Assembly: GCA_009924135.1 (NCBI GenBank)
Contig: RFSE01000006.1
Coordinates: 1-64,000, forward strand
Length of the DNA stretch: 64,000 nucleotides
Direction of reading: 5' to 3'
From: Pseudomonadota bacterium
GTDB lineage: Bacteria > Verrucomicrobiota > Verrucomicrobiia > Limisphaerales > SXTU01
The notes beneath the pieces are model-generated. The model made no database searches. It was not told where the DNA came from and was given only the letters and a program-made list of their open reading frames with translations. Shown here one piece after another: positions 17,925 through 26,723 of the stretch. Both the position numbers and the translations under genes were made by a program. Position 1 is the first letter of the stretch. Each line of letters opens with the position of its first letter.

Positions 17925-19157
17925 ATGAACCGTGTTTTTCTCCTGCTGGTGCTGGCGGGCGGGGCTTCGTGCGCCGAGCCGACCGTCCAGCCCGGCACCC
18001 GGCCTCCCCGCGAGGTGGTGGAACGGGTGCAGCCAGCTCTCGAAGCGGGCCGGGCCGGGCTGGCCGCCAAGGATGCGGTGGCCGTCCGCGCCGCCGCAGC
18101 CCGCGCCGTCGCCGCGCTGGGACCATGGGCGGGCAACCCGGAAACCGCTACAAAGCACCATCCGCCAGCCAACCCGGCTGCACCTGACCTTGCCGGGGTG
18201 CGGAGCGGGTGGTTGAAGGAAATCGAGCGCAACCGAAAGAAGCTGCCTTGGTTCAGCAACCCCTCCGGCGATCCCAAAGTGATGACCGCCGGCCTCCGCG
18301 CCGCCGCCGTTCCCCTCAGCGCCCTGGCCCGCACCGCCGTCATTTTGCCCGACCAACGCGAAGCGCTCACCCCACTGGTCCGCACCGGAGCTGACTGGCT
18401 CGTCGCGCGCCAGCACGCCAGCGGCGTCTTTCCCTTCCCCGTCGGGCCGGGGCTGAACCCGCAGGAAAAAGTCGGACACCTCGTGGCCAAGGCGATCAAG
18501 GAACATCCCGAGATCGTCGTGGACGGCTGGATTCCCGATGACCGCACCGACGGCGGGTTGCAGTACGATCACGGCCTCTGCGGCACAGCCTTGATCGACG
18601 CGTGGGAGCTGACGCACGACGAACGTTACCTTGCCGCCGCCCGTCGCGCCGGGGACTGGGCTGCCGCGCGTCCGCTCGTGGTGAATTGGAACTACAATGC
18701 CTTCAGCGCCGGCTTCCTGGCCCGGCTGGCCCGCGCCACGGGCGATGCGAAGCATCTCACCGCCGCAGTGGAGAAGGCCGAGGTCGGCGTGTTGCCCGGC
18801 CAGCTCCCGACCGGCCGCTGGTTCGACGCGCACAACGCCTGCGCGGTCTATCACAACATCCTCCTGCGCGAGCTGTTGGAGGTGTTCGCCGCAGTGCCGG
18901 CGGAGCATCCGTTCCGCCCCACGCTCCGCGACGCCCTCGTGCGCGGTCTCGATCAGGCGGCCAACGAAACCCTCGCGCAAGGTTACACCGGCACCTGGAC
19001 CGAATGCTTCGCCCGCGCGCTGTCCGTGCTGGGCGAAACCCCGCTCTGGCGCAAGGCCCTGAACGTGAACCTCAACGCCGCCGGTCAACATGGCGCTCCC
19101 AACCTGGGCGTCGCGGTCGTGGCCGTGCTGGGACTCGGGTCTTCCACGATCAAGTAA
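17925..19157 (+). CDS. Secreted alpha/alpha-toroid protein, glycosidase/lyase-like
   Basis: 410 residues from MNRVFLLLVLAGGASCAEP, with a signal peptide; a cysteine near residue 16 may make it a lipoprotein. The rest is helical with pairs such as GTALIDAWELTHDERYLAAARRAGDWA and FSAGFLARLARATGDAKHLTAAVEKA, the signature of six-hairpin toroids found in glycoside hydrolases and polysaccharide lyases. No specific catalytic family can be named. Divergent from the MFS transporter, consistent with carbohydrate use. Confidence 0.65.
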   Translation: MNRVFLLLVLAGGASCAEPTVQPGTRPPREVVERVQPALEAGRAGLAAKDAVAVRAAAARAVAALGPWAGNPETATKHHPPANPAAPDLAGVRSGWLKEIERNRKKLPWFSNPSGDPKVMTAGLRAAAVPLSALARTAVILPDQREALTPLVRTGADWLVARQHASGVFPFPVGPGLNPQEKVGHLVAKAIKEHPEIVVDGWIPDDRTDGGLQYDHGLCGTALIDAWELTHDERYLAAARRAGDWAAARPLVVNWNYNAFSAGFLARLARATGDAKHLTAAVEKAEVGVLPGQLPTGRWFDAHNACAVYHNILLRELLEVFAAVPAEHPFRPTLRDALVRGLDQAANETLAQGYTGTWTECFARALSVLGETPLWRKALNVNLNAAGQHGAPNLGVAVVAVLGLGSSTIK

Positions 19158-19174
19158 TGGCCCGACACGGCCTA

Positions 19175-19350
19175 TACGGAACAGTGCAGTTGAGTCACGG
19201 ATGAACACGGATTAAACACGGAGCCAACCGTTCAGGGGCCGCCTCGCACCACTGCTTGGCCTGCCCCGTTTGAGGCAGACAGGCAACGTCGCCGAACCGC
19301 GCGCTCACCTCGTCCCCATCCGTGTTCCGTCCGTGTTTCATCCGTGGCTA
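19175..19350. repeat. Dispersed ~175-bp palindromic repeat, copy 1
   Basis: Left end GCAGTTGAGTCACGGATGAA with CACGGATTAAACACGG, right end TCCGTGTTTCATCCGTGGCT; terminal parts are inverted repeats. A second copy in the same orientation is at 31707-31884. No coding capacity. Confidence 0.85.
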
Positions 19351-19378
19351 AAGAATCTTTCCGCCTCACGATTTCAGC

Positions 19379-21043
19379 TTGCCGCTGACCACCAAATCCC
19401 GGCCCAATCTCCGCGTGCTCCGTGCCTGTTATTTGATTGCCCTCGCGACTGCGTTGACCGCCACCGTTCATGCGGAAAGCCCAAGCCTCGCGCACACGGT
19501 TCCCGGCGCGTTGACGCCCGGCCAGACGACGGAGATGACATGTGCAGGCACCGGTCTCACCGGCGCAACGAACCTCTGGACCAGTTGCAGCGTGAAAGTA
19601 ATTTCGGCCACTGCCACCAATGCCGGGGCCGCCAAGTTTCGCGTTGCCGTCCCCACGGACACCCCGGTCGGCATTTACGCGGCCCGCGTCGCATCGAGAG
19701 AAGGCGTGTCCAACCCCCTGCTGTTCATGGTTGATGATCTGCCGGGCGTGGCAGACCCAGGCACGAACTTGAGCGCAGCCAGTGCCCAGCCGCTCGCCTG
19801 GCCCGTAGCAGTGGATGGCGCAACCGTGGCACTCGGCAGGAAAATTTACCGCGTATCGGTCAAGGCGGGCGACCGCCTTGCCATCGAGGCCGTGGCACAG
19901 CGCCTGGGCTCGAAGCTCGACCCCGTACTGCGCCTGCTGGATCTGCACGGACGCGAACTGGCCTTCTGCGACGACGAGTCCGGCCTGGGCGGGGACTGTC
20001 GGCTCGCGCATGTGTTCGCAACTGGTGGCGACTACCTGATCGAACTGCGCGACATCCACTTTGGCGGCGGCAGTGATTACCGTTTCCACCTGCGCGTGGG
20101 CGATTTCCCCTTCGCGAGCCTGCCATTTCCCGCAGCGGTACAGGCCGGTAGGCAGGGCACGTTTAGCTTTGTCGGTCCGCAGGTTGAGAAGGTGAAACTC
20201 GTCACGACCACCGCACCTACGAACGCAACTCGCCTGGCATTGTCAGCGAAATTTCCCGGCGGTAGCTCTTCGGCATTCGTCTCTGCGCTTGTGACGGAAA
20301 CCACCGAGTTCTCGGAAGTGGAACCGAACGACAACGCCGACAACGCCACCCCCTTCACGTTGCCGGCCGGACTGAATGGCCGCTTGCTCAAACCCAAGGA
20401 CCGTGACTTCTGGAAGTTCGACGCGAAGAAAGGCCAGCGCGTCCTCTTCACCGCGCAGACGCGCAGCATCGCCTCCGCGAGCGAAGTGATGCTCCAGCTC
20501 CGCGATCTGAAAGGCACGGCCATCGCCAGTTCCTCGCCTAACGACGCGGGCGAAGGCTCGGTGACCAACACCATCCCCGCAGATGGGACGTACTTCCTCG
20601 TCGTGGATGAACTCATCCGGCGTGGCGGCCCGCAACATGCCTACCGCATCGAGGCCGCGCTGCTTGCTCCCGGCTTCACGCTCGACACCGAAGTGGAAAA
20701 AGTTGAAGCCACGCCGGGCGGCAGTTTTACAGTGAAGGTCAATGCGACTCGAAATGATTACAGCGGCACAATCGCGCTCAGCGTACTGGGTTTGAATGAC
20801 GCCCAGCTCAGTGAAGCCGTGATCAAAGAAAAAGGCACGAATGGCACATTGAAGGTAACCCTGCCAGAGAGCGCCATGCCCGGTTCGCTCACCCACTTCC
20901 AAATCGTCGGCAAGGCCAAGGTCGGCGAAACGGAGATTCAATCGCTTACGCGCACGACACCGGCCCTGCGAAAGCTCTTTCCTTCCTTCCCGCCGCGCGA
21001 ACTGGATGGCTTCATCGCATTGGGAGTGAAGGCCCAGAAATAA
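19379..21043 (+). CDS. Secreted PPC-domain protein
   Basis: Up to 554 residues. The track start is TTG; an in-frame GTG giving VLRACYLIALATALTATVHA would place the signal peptide at the N-terminus. Contains an Ig-like segment (PGQTTEMTCAGTGL, VPTDTPVGIYAARVAS) and two pre-peptidase C-terminal (PPC) type domains (DRLAIEAVAQRLGSKLDPVL...; EVEPNDNADNATPF...GQRVLFTAQTRS). In PVC bacteria such proteins accompany DUF1549/DUF1553 cytochrome-like proteins, which is the case here (convergent neighbour). Probably periplasmic; role unknown. Confidence 0.75.
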   Translation: MPLTTKSRPNLRVLRACYLIALATALTATVHAESPSLAHTVPGALTPGQTTEMTCAGTGLTGATNLWTSCSVKVISATATNAGAAKFRVAVPTDTPVGIYAARVASREGVSNPLLFMVDDLPGVADPGTNLSAASAQPLAWPVAVDGATVALGRKIYRVSVKAGDRLAIEAVAQRLGSKLDPVLRLLDLHGRELAFCDDESGLGGDCRLAHVFATGGDYLIELRDIHFGGGSDYRFHLRVGDFPFASLPFPAAVQAGRQGTFSFVGPQVEKVKLVTTTAPTNATRLALSAKFPGGSSSAFVSALVTETTEFSEVEPNDNADNATPFTLPAGLNGRLLKPKDRDFWKFDAKKGQRVLFTAQTRSIASASEVMLQLRDLKGTAIASSSPNDAGEGSVTNTIPADGTYFLVVDELIRRGGPQHAYRIEAALLAPGFTLDTEVEKVEATPGGSFTVKVNATRNDYSGTIALSVLGLNDAQLSEAVIKEKGTNGTLKVTLPESAMPGSLTHFQIVGKAKVGETEIQSLTRTTPALRKLFPSFPPRELDGFIALGVKAQK

Positions 21044-21087
21044 GCATCCGGCGCTCACCCCAGAAAAGCTGCCTGGTCACTGGTGGA

Positions 21088-21165
21088 ATTTATCAGGAAA
21101 GCAGGAATGAAAGAGAGCCGGGCTTCTGCACGTTCCTGCCTTCCTGCTTTCCTGATTCCAAACGG
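21088..21165. terminator. Inverted repeat between convergent genes (ATCAGGAAAGCAGGAA family)
   Basis: ATCAGGAAAGCAGGAATGAA pairs with TTCCTGCCTTCCTGCTTTCC. The same family occurs at 23680-23762, 43715-43830 and around 9451-9737. It may act as a terminator for both converging genes. Confidence 0.65.
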
Positions 21166-23652
21166 TCAATGGTTGAAGACGAATTCGGCGGAGTTCAGCA
21201 GCGCCCAGAGGATGTCTTCCACGGCGCTTTGGCGCGTCGCGTCTTTTGCAGAGAAGGCCTTTTTCGCCAGCGCCAGTTCCTCCTCGTTGGGCCGGCGGTT
21301 GTAGGTGCTCAGGTAGAGTTCCTTCACGATGTCGTCCTCGGTGGCCTTGCCGGCGGCGAGCTGGTGGGCGCGGCCCTCGGCAGCAGTCACCTTCGCATTG
21401 AGCTTCGTGGAGTTCATCATGTGGAGCGCCTGCACCATGCTGGGTTTGGCGTCGCGCTCGCAGGGGCACTCGGCGCTGCTGTTCGGGCGGCCGAAAGCAT
21501 CCATGAACTCGCTGCTGAGCATGTGGTTCCACGTCTGGAGCGCCCGTGAACCTTCGGCGAGCCCGTTGAACGTCTCGCGGGTGGCCGTCACCTGCATCAC
21601 GGCATCCAGCAACACCTCGGCAGGCAACCGGCGACGGTAGCTGCGGGAGTAGTTCTTCGTATCGCCGACGTTGGTCTCGTTCGCGGTGGAGCTGAGCTGG
21701 TACGTGTGCGAGTTGAGGATGGTCCGCATCAGGTGCTTGAGGTCGAACTTGTGCGCGACAAAATCCTTCGCCAGCCAGTCGAGCAGCGGCTCGTTCGTCG
21801 GCGGGTTTGACGCGCGGAAATCATCCACCGGGTCCACAATGCCGCGCCCGAAGAACTGCGCCCAGACACGGTTCACGGCGGCGCGGGCGAAGAGCGGGTT
21901 CTCGGGCTGGATCATCCAGTCCACCAGCACGGCACGCGGGTCGCGGTCAGTTGGGATGACGGCTTCGGGGCCATCGGGCGCTCGGGGCTTGAGGTCTTCA
22001 CCGGTGACCGGATGTTTCATGGCGACGCTCGACGTGGCCCAGATGTATTCCGGCTCGCCGCTGATGGGAGCGGAGATGCCCTGTCCCTTGCGCCGCGTGC
22101 CACTGAAGAAGGCGGCAAACTGATAATAATCCTTCTGGTCCCATTTCTCGCTCGGATGATGGTGGCAACGCGCACAGTCGAGCCGGACGCCGAGGAAAAC
22201 CTGGCTCACGAAACCGCTGGCGTCCTCGGGCGTGCGTTTGTCACGGAAGAGCGCGGGCGGACCGGTCTTGTGCGTGCTGCCCTGGGCGGTGAGCAGTTCG
22301 CGCACAAACTGGTCGTAGGGTTTGTTCTGGCGGAAGGAGTCGCGCAGCCACTGGTCCATGAGGAAGACCGGTTTCACTCCAACGCGGAAGGGGTTGCCAC
22401 GCACGAGATCGCCCCATTTTACGGCCCAGTGATCGGCCCACGCTGGATGTTCCAGCAGCCGGTCAATGAGCTTGGTCCGCTTGTCCGGCGACTTGTCATC
22501 CAGAAACGCGGTCGTCTCTTCGGCAGTGGGCAGCGTCCCGATGGTATCGAGCGACGCGCGGCGGAAGAATTCGGCGTCCGTGCAGCCGGCCGACGGCAGG
22601 TGACCAAGCTTTTGCAGCCGTTGATACACGAGCCGGTCAATGTCATTGCTCACCGGCAGCGCGGCGAACTGTTCCGGCGGCAACATGCGGTCGCTGGGCA
22701 CCATGATCGTGCTCACGGCCACGCGTCCGAGGAAGCGCGCGACCACCGCGCCTTCGCCGCTGAACTTGCCCACGCTCACGCGGCCCCCATCGTCCACGGT
22801 GGCGAGGGACTTTTCGTTGGACATGTATTCCGCGAGGTCGGTCACATCGCGCACCGCACCGTCCGAGTAGCGCGCCTGGATGAGCAACGGCTGGGCGGAC
22901 TCGCGGCGGTAACGGCGTTCCTTCGGAAACACTTCGATGCCCAGCAGATTCGGCTCGTTCGTGCGGGCGTACGGCATGCCCTGGGCAATCCAGTTCACCA
23001 ACGTGTGATAGTCCTCGGAGTCGCGCTCCAAGCGCAGCCCGCCATCGTGCGGCACGGCCAGCACGGACTTCTTGAGCAACAGGCTTTCCTCGGGGAAGGC
23101 CGGGAAAACGCGGCGGCCACGCGCACCCTTGATGATGCTGAGGTAGTCCGCGCGCGGGTCGTAGGCAAAGATGGTGAGCTTGAAACCGTTCTGGCCGTCG
23201 GACTTCGCATGGCAGGAACCGAGGTTGCAGCCGGCCTTGCTGAGGATGGGCAGCACGTCGTTGACGAAGCTCACTTGCTGACCCTCGGGCGCGGGGAGGA
23301 CCGTGACCTTCACGGTCGCGGACTTGCCGCCGAACGATGCGGTGATGGTCGCGGTACCGGGCGCAAGCGGCTGCACCTTGCCCTCCGGGCTGACCGCAGC
23401 CACGGCCGGTTTGTCGGAGGCAAACTTAGCCGGGGCGGGCACTTCAAAGCCGGCCTTGTCCGTGCCCGTCACCGCGAGCCGATGCGGCGTGGAGCCCGCG
23501 ATCAACGGCAGTTCAGCTGGAAAGACCGTGAGCGCGCTGACGGCGCGGAGTGGGGTCGGTGCGGACGAAGAAGCGGACTTCTGCGGCTGGGTACAGGCGC
23601 TCAGGAACACGGCCACGAGGCCACTGAGGAAGAAGTTTTTGGCCACAGATGA
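21166..23652 (-). CDS. DUF1549/DUF1553 cytochrome-type lipoprotein
   Basis: About 828 residues if begun at a GTG giving VAKNFFLSGLVAVFLSACTQ, a lipoprotein signal with LSAC lipobox. The track start 48 codons upstream reads through a repeat and is rejected. Then a bacterial Ig-like domain (about GTATITASFGGKSATVKV), a planctomycete cytochrome-type segment (AGCNLGSCHAKSDGQNGF), a second Ig-like stretch, DUF1549 (RLDCARCHHHPSEKWDQKDYY) and DUF1553 to the C-terminus. Family members are abundant PVC surface or periplasmic proteins of unproven function. The likely start codon lies in the edge of a repeat arm (TCTGTGGCC). Confidence 0.82.
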   Translation of the reverse strand, partial: SSVAKNFFLSGLVAVFLSACTQPQKSASSSAPTPLRAVSALTVFPAELPLIAGSTPHRLAVTGTDKAGFEVPAPAKFASDKPAVAAVSPEGKVQPLAPGTATITASFGGKSATVKVTVLPAPEGQQVSFVNDVLPILSKAGCNLGSCHAKSDGQNGFKLTIFAYDPRADYLSIIKGARGRRVFPAFPEESLLLKKSVLAVPHDGGLRLERDSEDYHTLVNWIAQGMPYARTNEPNLLGIEVFPKERRYRRESAQPLLIQARYSDGAVRDVTDLAEYMSNEKSLATVDDGGRVSVGKFSGEGAVVARFLGRVAVSTIMVPSDRMLPPEQFAALPVSNDIDRLVYQRLQKLGHLPSAGCTDAEFFRRASLDTIGTLPTAEETTAFLDDKSPDKRTKLIDRLLEHPAWADHWAVKWGDLVRGNPFRVGVKPVFLMDQWLRDSFRQNKPYDQFVRELLTAQGSTHKTGPPALFRDKRTPEDASGFVSQVFLGVRLDCARCHHHPSEKWDQKDYYQFAAFFSGTRRKGQGISAPISGEPEYIWATSSVAMKHPVTGEDLKPRAPDGPEAVIPTDRDPRAVLVDWMIQPENPLFARAAVNRVWAQFFGRGIVDPVDDFRASNPPTNEPLLDWLAKDFVAHKFDLKHLMRTILNSHTYQLSSTANETNVGDTKNYSRSYRRRLPAEVLLDAVMQVTATRETFNGLAEGSRALQTWNHMLSSEFMDAFGRPNSSAECPCERDAKPSMVQALHMMNSTKLNAKVTAAEGRAHQLAAGKATEDDIVKELYLSTYNRRPNEEELALAKKAFSAKDATRQSAVEDILWALLNSAEFVFNH

Positions 23653-23809
23653 AACACAGATGGAACGAAGCAAAGATGAATCAGGAAAGCAGGAAGGCAG
23701 GAAGTTAATCTGGCCCGAGCGGCGACCGCCCTTTCCTGCATTCCTGCATTCCTGATTAATCCGTTTTTCCTGATCTGTGTCCCATCTGTGTTTCATCTGT
23801 GGCTAAAAA
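23640..23809. repeat. Palindromic repeat (CCACAGATG family) with nested octamers
   Basis: Outer arms GGCCACAGATGAAACACAGA and CCATCTGTGTTTCATCTGTG; inner arms AATCAGGAAAGCAGGAAGGC and TTCCTGCATTCCTGATT. It fills the spacer between the WD40 gene and the DUF1549 gene and supplies the latter's likely start codon. Confidence 0.8.
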
Positions 23810-24990
23810 TTATTTGGCATCCAGTTTGACCGCCGTTTTCCCGGCTTCCCACATATAGACGCTTCCGTCGTGGCCGCCGCCGAAGACCGTCTTGCCATCG
23901 GCGGTGGCAGTCACGGAGTAGAGGACGTCGCCGACGGACGAGAGCTTGCGTTCGGTGCCGGGCGAACTGCTTTGCTCGCCGTTGTGCCGCTTGATCTCGG
24001 TAATGCTGGCCGCACTGCCATCCTCGCCCACCGCCAGCAAGGTCTGTCCGCCGGGCGTCCAATGCAGCGCGGTCACGCCAGCGCTGCGGCCCGAAAACGC
24101 GGACTTCTTTTCCTGTCCGGCGATGTCCCAGACCTTGATCTCCTTGTCGGCACCGCCCGTGGCAAGTTCGGCATCGTCCTTGCCGAAGGCGACGGCCTGC
24201 ACGTAGCTGGTGTGGCCTTCGAGCTTGGCGACTTCCTTCTGCGTGGCGAGGTTCCACACGCGGGCGAGCTTGTCCGCACTGCCGGTGGCGAGGGTCTTGC
24301 CGTTGGCACTGATCTTGAGGTCGAGGATGCTGTCATTGTGCGCGATCCAGGTGGCGTAAGGCTTTTCATCGCCCACCTTCCACAAATGCACCTGGCCCGG
24401 TGCACCGCCGGGACTGTCCGCCACGGCCAGCGTGCTGCCGTCCGGCGTGAACGCGACGGCGGTGGCACGACCCGCGAGCGGCTTGTCCAGAAACCCAAAG
24501 GGCTGGAGCGTCTTCGCATCGTACAGGAGGGGGCGAGCGCGACGGCGAGCACGGGCGTGTAACTGGCCGGGAGCGCCTTAAGCTCCTCCGACTTGGTCTC
24601 CCGCGTCAGCAGCTTGAGAACTCCGGCATCCCAGACGGCACCCGCGTCCACCCAGCCGCGCAAGGTGGCGATGAGCTTGTCCGGGAGCTGTTTCTTCGGC
24701 GGCATGTGCGGGTCCGCGCCGGGGACGAGGGACTTGATGAGCGGGCTGTCGGCGGCCTTGCCGGGCTTGAGCGCCGGGCCGTTCTCACCGCCCTTGAGGG
24801 CCGCCTCACGGGAGGTCAGATCGAGCTGGCCGCGTTTCTTCTCGACGTTGTGGCAACTGAAGCACTGCGCCCGGAGAATGGTCATCGCAGCGGCGGCGGA
24901 CTTGTCCGGCGCAGCCCCGTAAAGCACGGGCGGCAGGCTCGCGAGGAGAAACGCGAGGGTGCGGAGCAGCGGCCGTGTGAACATGCACAA
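23810..24990 (-). pseudogene. Cytochrome (PSCyt-type)/WD40 protein, frameshifted
   Basis: Two track ORFs are halves of one gene. The first (from MCMFTRPLLRTLAFLLASLPP, signal peptide) carries a planctomycete-type cytochrome domain: QCFSCHNVEKKRGQLDLTSR and MPPKKQLPDKLIATLRGWVD. After LAVALAP the frame breaks near 24530 in a run of five G. The second half continues as LYDAKTLQPFGFLDKP, then four or so WD40 repeats (TWIAHNDSILDLKIS, KLEGHTSYVQAVAF) to LDAK. One extra base restores the gene, so this is either a recent pseudogene or a homopolymer sequencing error. It precedes the DUF1549/DUF1553 gene on the same strand, a usual PVC pairing. Confidence 0.8.
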
Positions 24991-25153
24991 GAAATGACGC
25001 GGGGTGCAGGGGTGAATTCACAGTTGGCAGGTAAAACCCCGTGAAAACAACCGGAAGCGGCGCGGGCGAAACGACCTTCATTGTGGAGATGTAACAGGAA
25101 ACTCGCTTCGCTCGCCTCGCAGCGCTCGAAACTGGGTTCGACGGAGTCTCGCC

Positions 25154-25918
25154 CTACCGGTTCTGCGGTGCCGCCAGCGCATTGATCTGGCTCGCCGCGT
25201 AGCCGGCCCCGAAGCCATTGTCGATGTTCACCACGGTCACGCCGCTGCCGCAGCTCGTGAGCATGCCCAGCAGGGCTGCGACGCCACCGAAGGCCGCGCC
25301 GTAACCGATGCTCGTAGGCACGGCGATGACGGGCTTGGAGACGAGACCGGCGACGACGCTCGGCAGCGCGCCTTCCATGCCGGCACAGACCACGAGGACG
25401 TTCGCGCGCTGGAGGGTTTCCAACCTGGCCAGCAGCCGGTGCAGCCCGGCCACGCCCACGTCTGAAATGCGTTCGACGCGGTTGCCCATGATCTCGGCGG
25501 TGACGGCGGCTTCGTCGGCCACGGGCAGGTCGCTCGTGCCGGCACACAGCACGCCGATGAAGCCGGGGCGCTTGGGCAAAGGCTGCTTCTCAATGGTCAC
25601 GGCGCGGGCGGCCTCGTGCCAGACGGCGCGCTTGAACTTGCGTTTGAGCAACCGCGCGGCCTCGGGAGCCAGGCGGGTGACGAGGACGTTTTGCTCGCGC
25701 TCAACCAGTTTGCCCGCGATCGCGGCAATCTGTGCCGGCGTCTTGCCTGCACCGAAGATGACTTCGGGAAAGCCCTTGCGCAGCGCCCGGTGGGTGTCCA
25801 CCTGCGCGAAGCCGAGGTCCGCGACCGGGGCGGCTTGAAAGGCGCGCAGCACTTCGTCGCGCGTGGCACGACCTGCTTGGAAGGCATCGAGTAAGGCAGC
25901 GGCTTGTTCGGCAGTCAC
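25154..25918 (-). CDS. larB: Nickel-pincer cofactor biosynthesis protein LarB
   Basis: 254 residues from a GTG (MTAEQAAALLDAFQAG). The C-terminal AIR-carboxylase-like fold shows VLCAGTSDLPVADEAA, DVGVAGLHRLL, VVCAGMEGALPSVVAGL and PTSIGYGAAFGG. LarB carboxylates and hydrolyses nicotinic acid adenine dinucleotide in the route to the Ni-pincer cofactor of lactate racemase-type enzymes. larC, larE and larA are not in the window. The 480-residue track ORF reads antisense through the next gene and is not real. Confidence 0.9.
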   Translation of the reverse strand: MTAEQAAALLDAFQAGRATRDEVLRAFQAAPVADLGFAQVDTHRALRKGFPEVIFGAGKTPAQIAAIAGKLVEREQNVLVTRLAPEAARLLKRKFKRAVWHEAARAVTIEKQPLPKRPGFIGVLCAGTSDLPVADEAAVTAEIMGNRVERISDVGVAGLHRLLARLETLQRANVLVVCAGMEGALPSVVAGLVSKPVIAVPTSIGYGAAFGGVAALLGMLTSCGSGVTVVNIDNGFGAGYAASQINALAAPQNR

Positions 25919-26053
25919 GGAGACAGCATGAGCAAGCGGCGCGCGGGATTGAAGTCTGAAGTCCAGAGCGGATCGTAACCGCGTCAACCGGCTCACTTCG
26001 CCGCCATTGCAGCGTGCTTGTTCGCCCGTGCTCGCCTTGCTAAATTCCCGGGC

Positions 26054-26656
26054 ATGAGTCTGACCGCCGCTGATTTGCAAACCCTGCCGGCCCGCCTGTG
26101 GCGCGAGCTTGATGCCGCCACCAGCGATGCCGCCAATCCCTTTCGCACCCCCGTGCTCGGCACCACGAACCTCTTCGAATGCTCCATGCGCGTGGTAATT
26201 CTGCGAGGGGCCGACAGCTCCAAGCGCCAGCTCATCGCCTACACGGATGCGCGGGCGCAAAAGGTGCACCAGCTCAAGCTCTGCGAGCAGGCGCACTGGC
26301 TGTTCTACGACCCGGTACGCCGCGTGCAACTCCGCATCAGCGCCGGCACGATGGTGCATCAGAACGACCGCATCGCCGCCGAGCACTGGCAGGCCCTGCC
26401 CGTGACGAACCGCAAGAATTACTGCGCCAACCTGCCGCCCGGCACGGACATCCATGCACCGGGCGATGCCATCGATCCGGCCCTGAAACTGCCGACGGCC
26501 ACGAAGAAGCAGTTGGAAATCGGCTACGAAAACTTCGCCGTGCTGGTCTCGACCGTGGATCAGATCGAGTTTCTGCAACTCGGGGACGAAGGCCATGTGC
26601 GGGCGGTGTTTAACTGGACGGCGGTTGAGTGGACGGGGCTGTGGCTGGTGCCGTGA
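26054..26656 (+). CDS. Pyridoxamine 5'-phosphate oxidase-family protein
   Basis: 200 residues from MSLTAADLQTLPARLW. The split-barrel flavin-binding pattern is visible: FRTPVLGTTN, RVVILRGADSSKRQLIAYTD, KVHQLKLCEQAHWLFYDP and VQLRISAG. This resembles the alternative PNPOx-like family in which FMN-dependent substrates are often unknown; the classical PdxH C-terminal dimer motif is not evident. Transcribed divergently from larB. Confidence 0.8.
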   Translation: MSLTAADLQTLPARLWRELDAATSDAANPFRTPVLGTTNLFECSMRVVILRGADSSKRQLIAYTDARAQKVHQLKLCEQAHWLFYDPVRRVQLRISAGTMVHQNDRIAAEHWQALPVTNRKNYCANLPPGTDIHAPGDAIDPALKLPTATKKQLEIGYENFAVLVSTVDQIEFLQLGDEGHVRAVFNWTAVEWTGLWLVP

Positions 26657-26675
26657 ATAGGGGTTAGGGAAGCGG

Positions 26676-26716
26676 GCGAGTTTCGGGTTTGGAGTTTGGG
26701 GTAGGGGGTTTTATGC
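26676..26716. repeat. Heptamer repeat (GAGTTTG/GGGTTTG)
   Basis: GAGTTTC/GGGTTTG/GAGTTTG/GGGTAGG/GGGTTTT directly upstream of the hisA start, occupying the usual RBS and promoter zone. Confidence 0.7.
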
Positions 26717-26723
26717 TCGCCGC

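Noticed and set aside
17883-19208. 441-residue antisense ORF over the toroid protein
   Set aside because: The plus frame has a signal peptide and helix-pair repeats; the antisense frame is Gly/Arg-rich shadow.
25919-26596. Upstream part of the long larB ORF
   Set aside because: Antisense to the flavin oxidase-like gene; LarB homology begins at the GTG at 25918.
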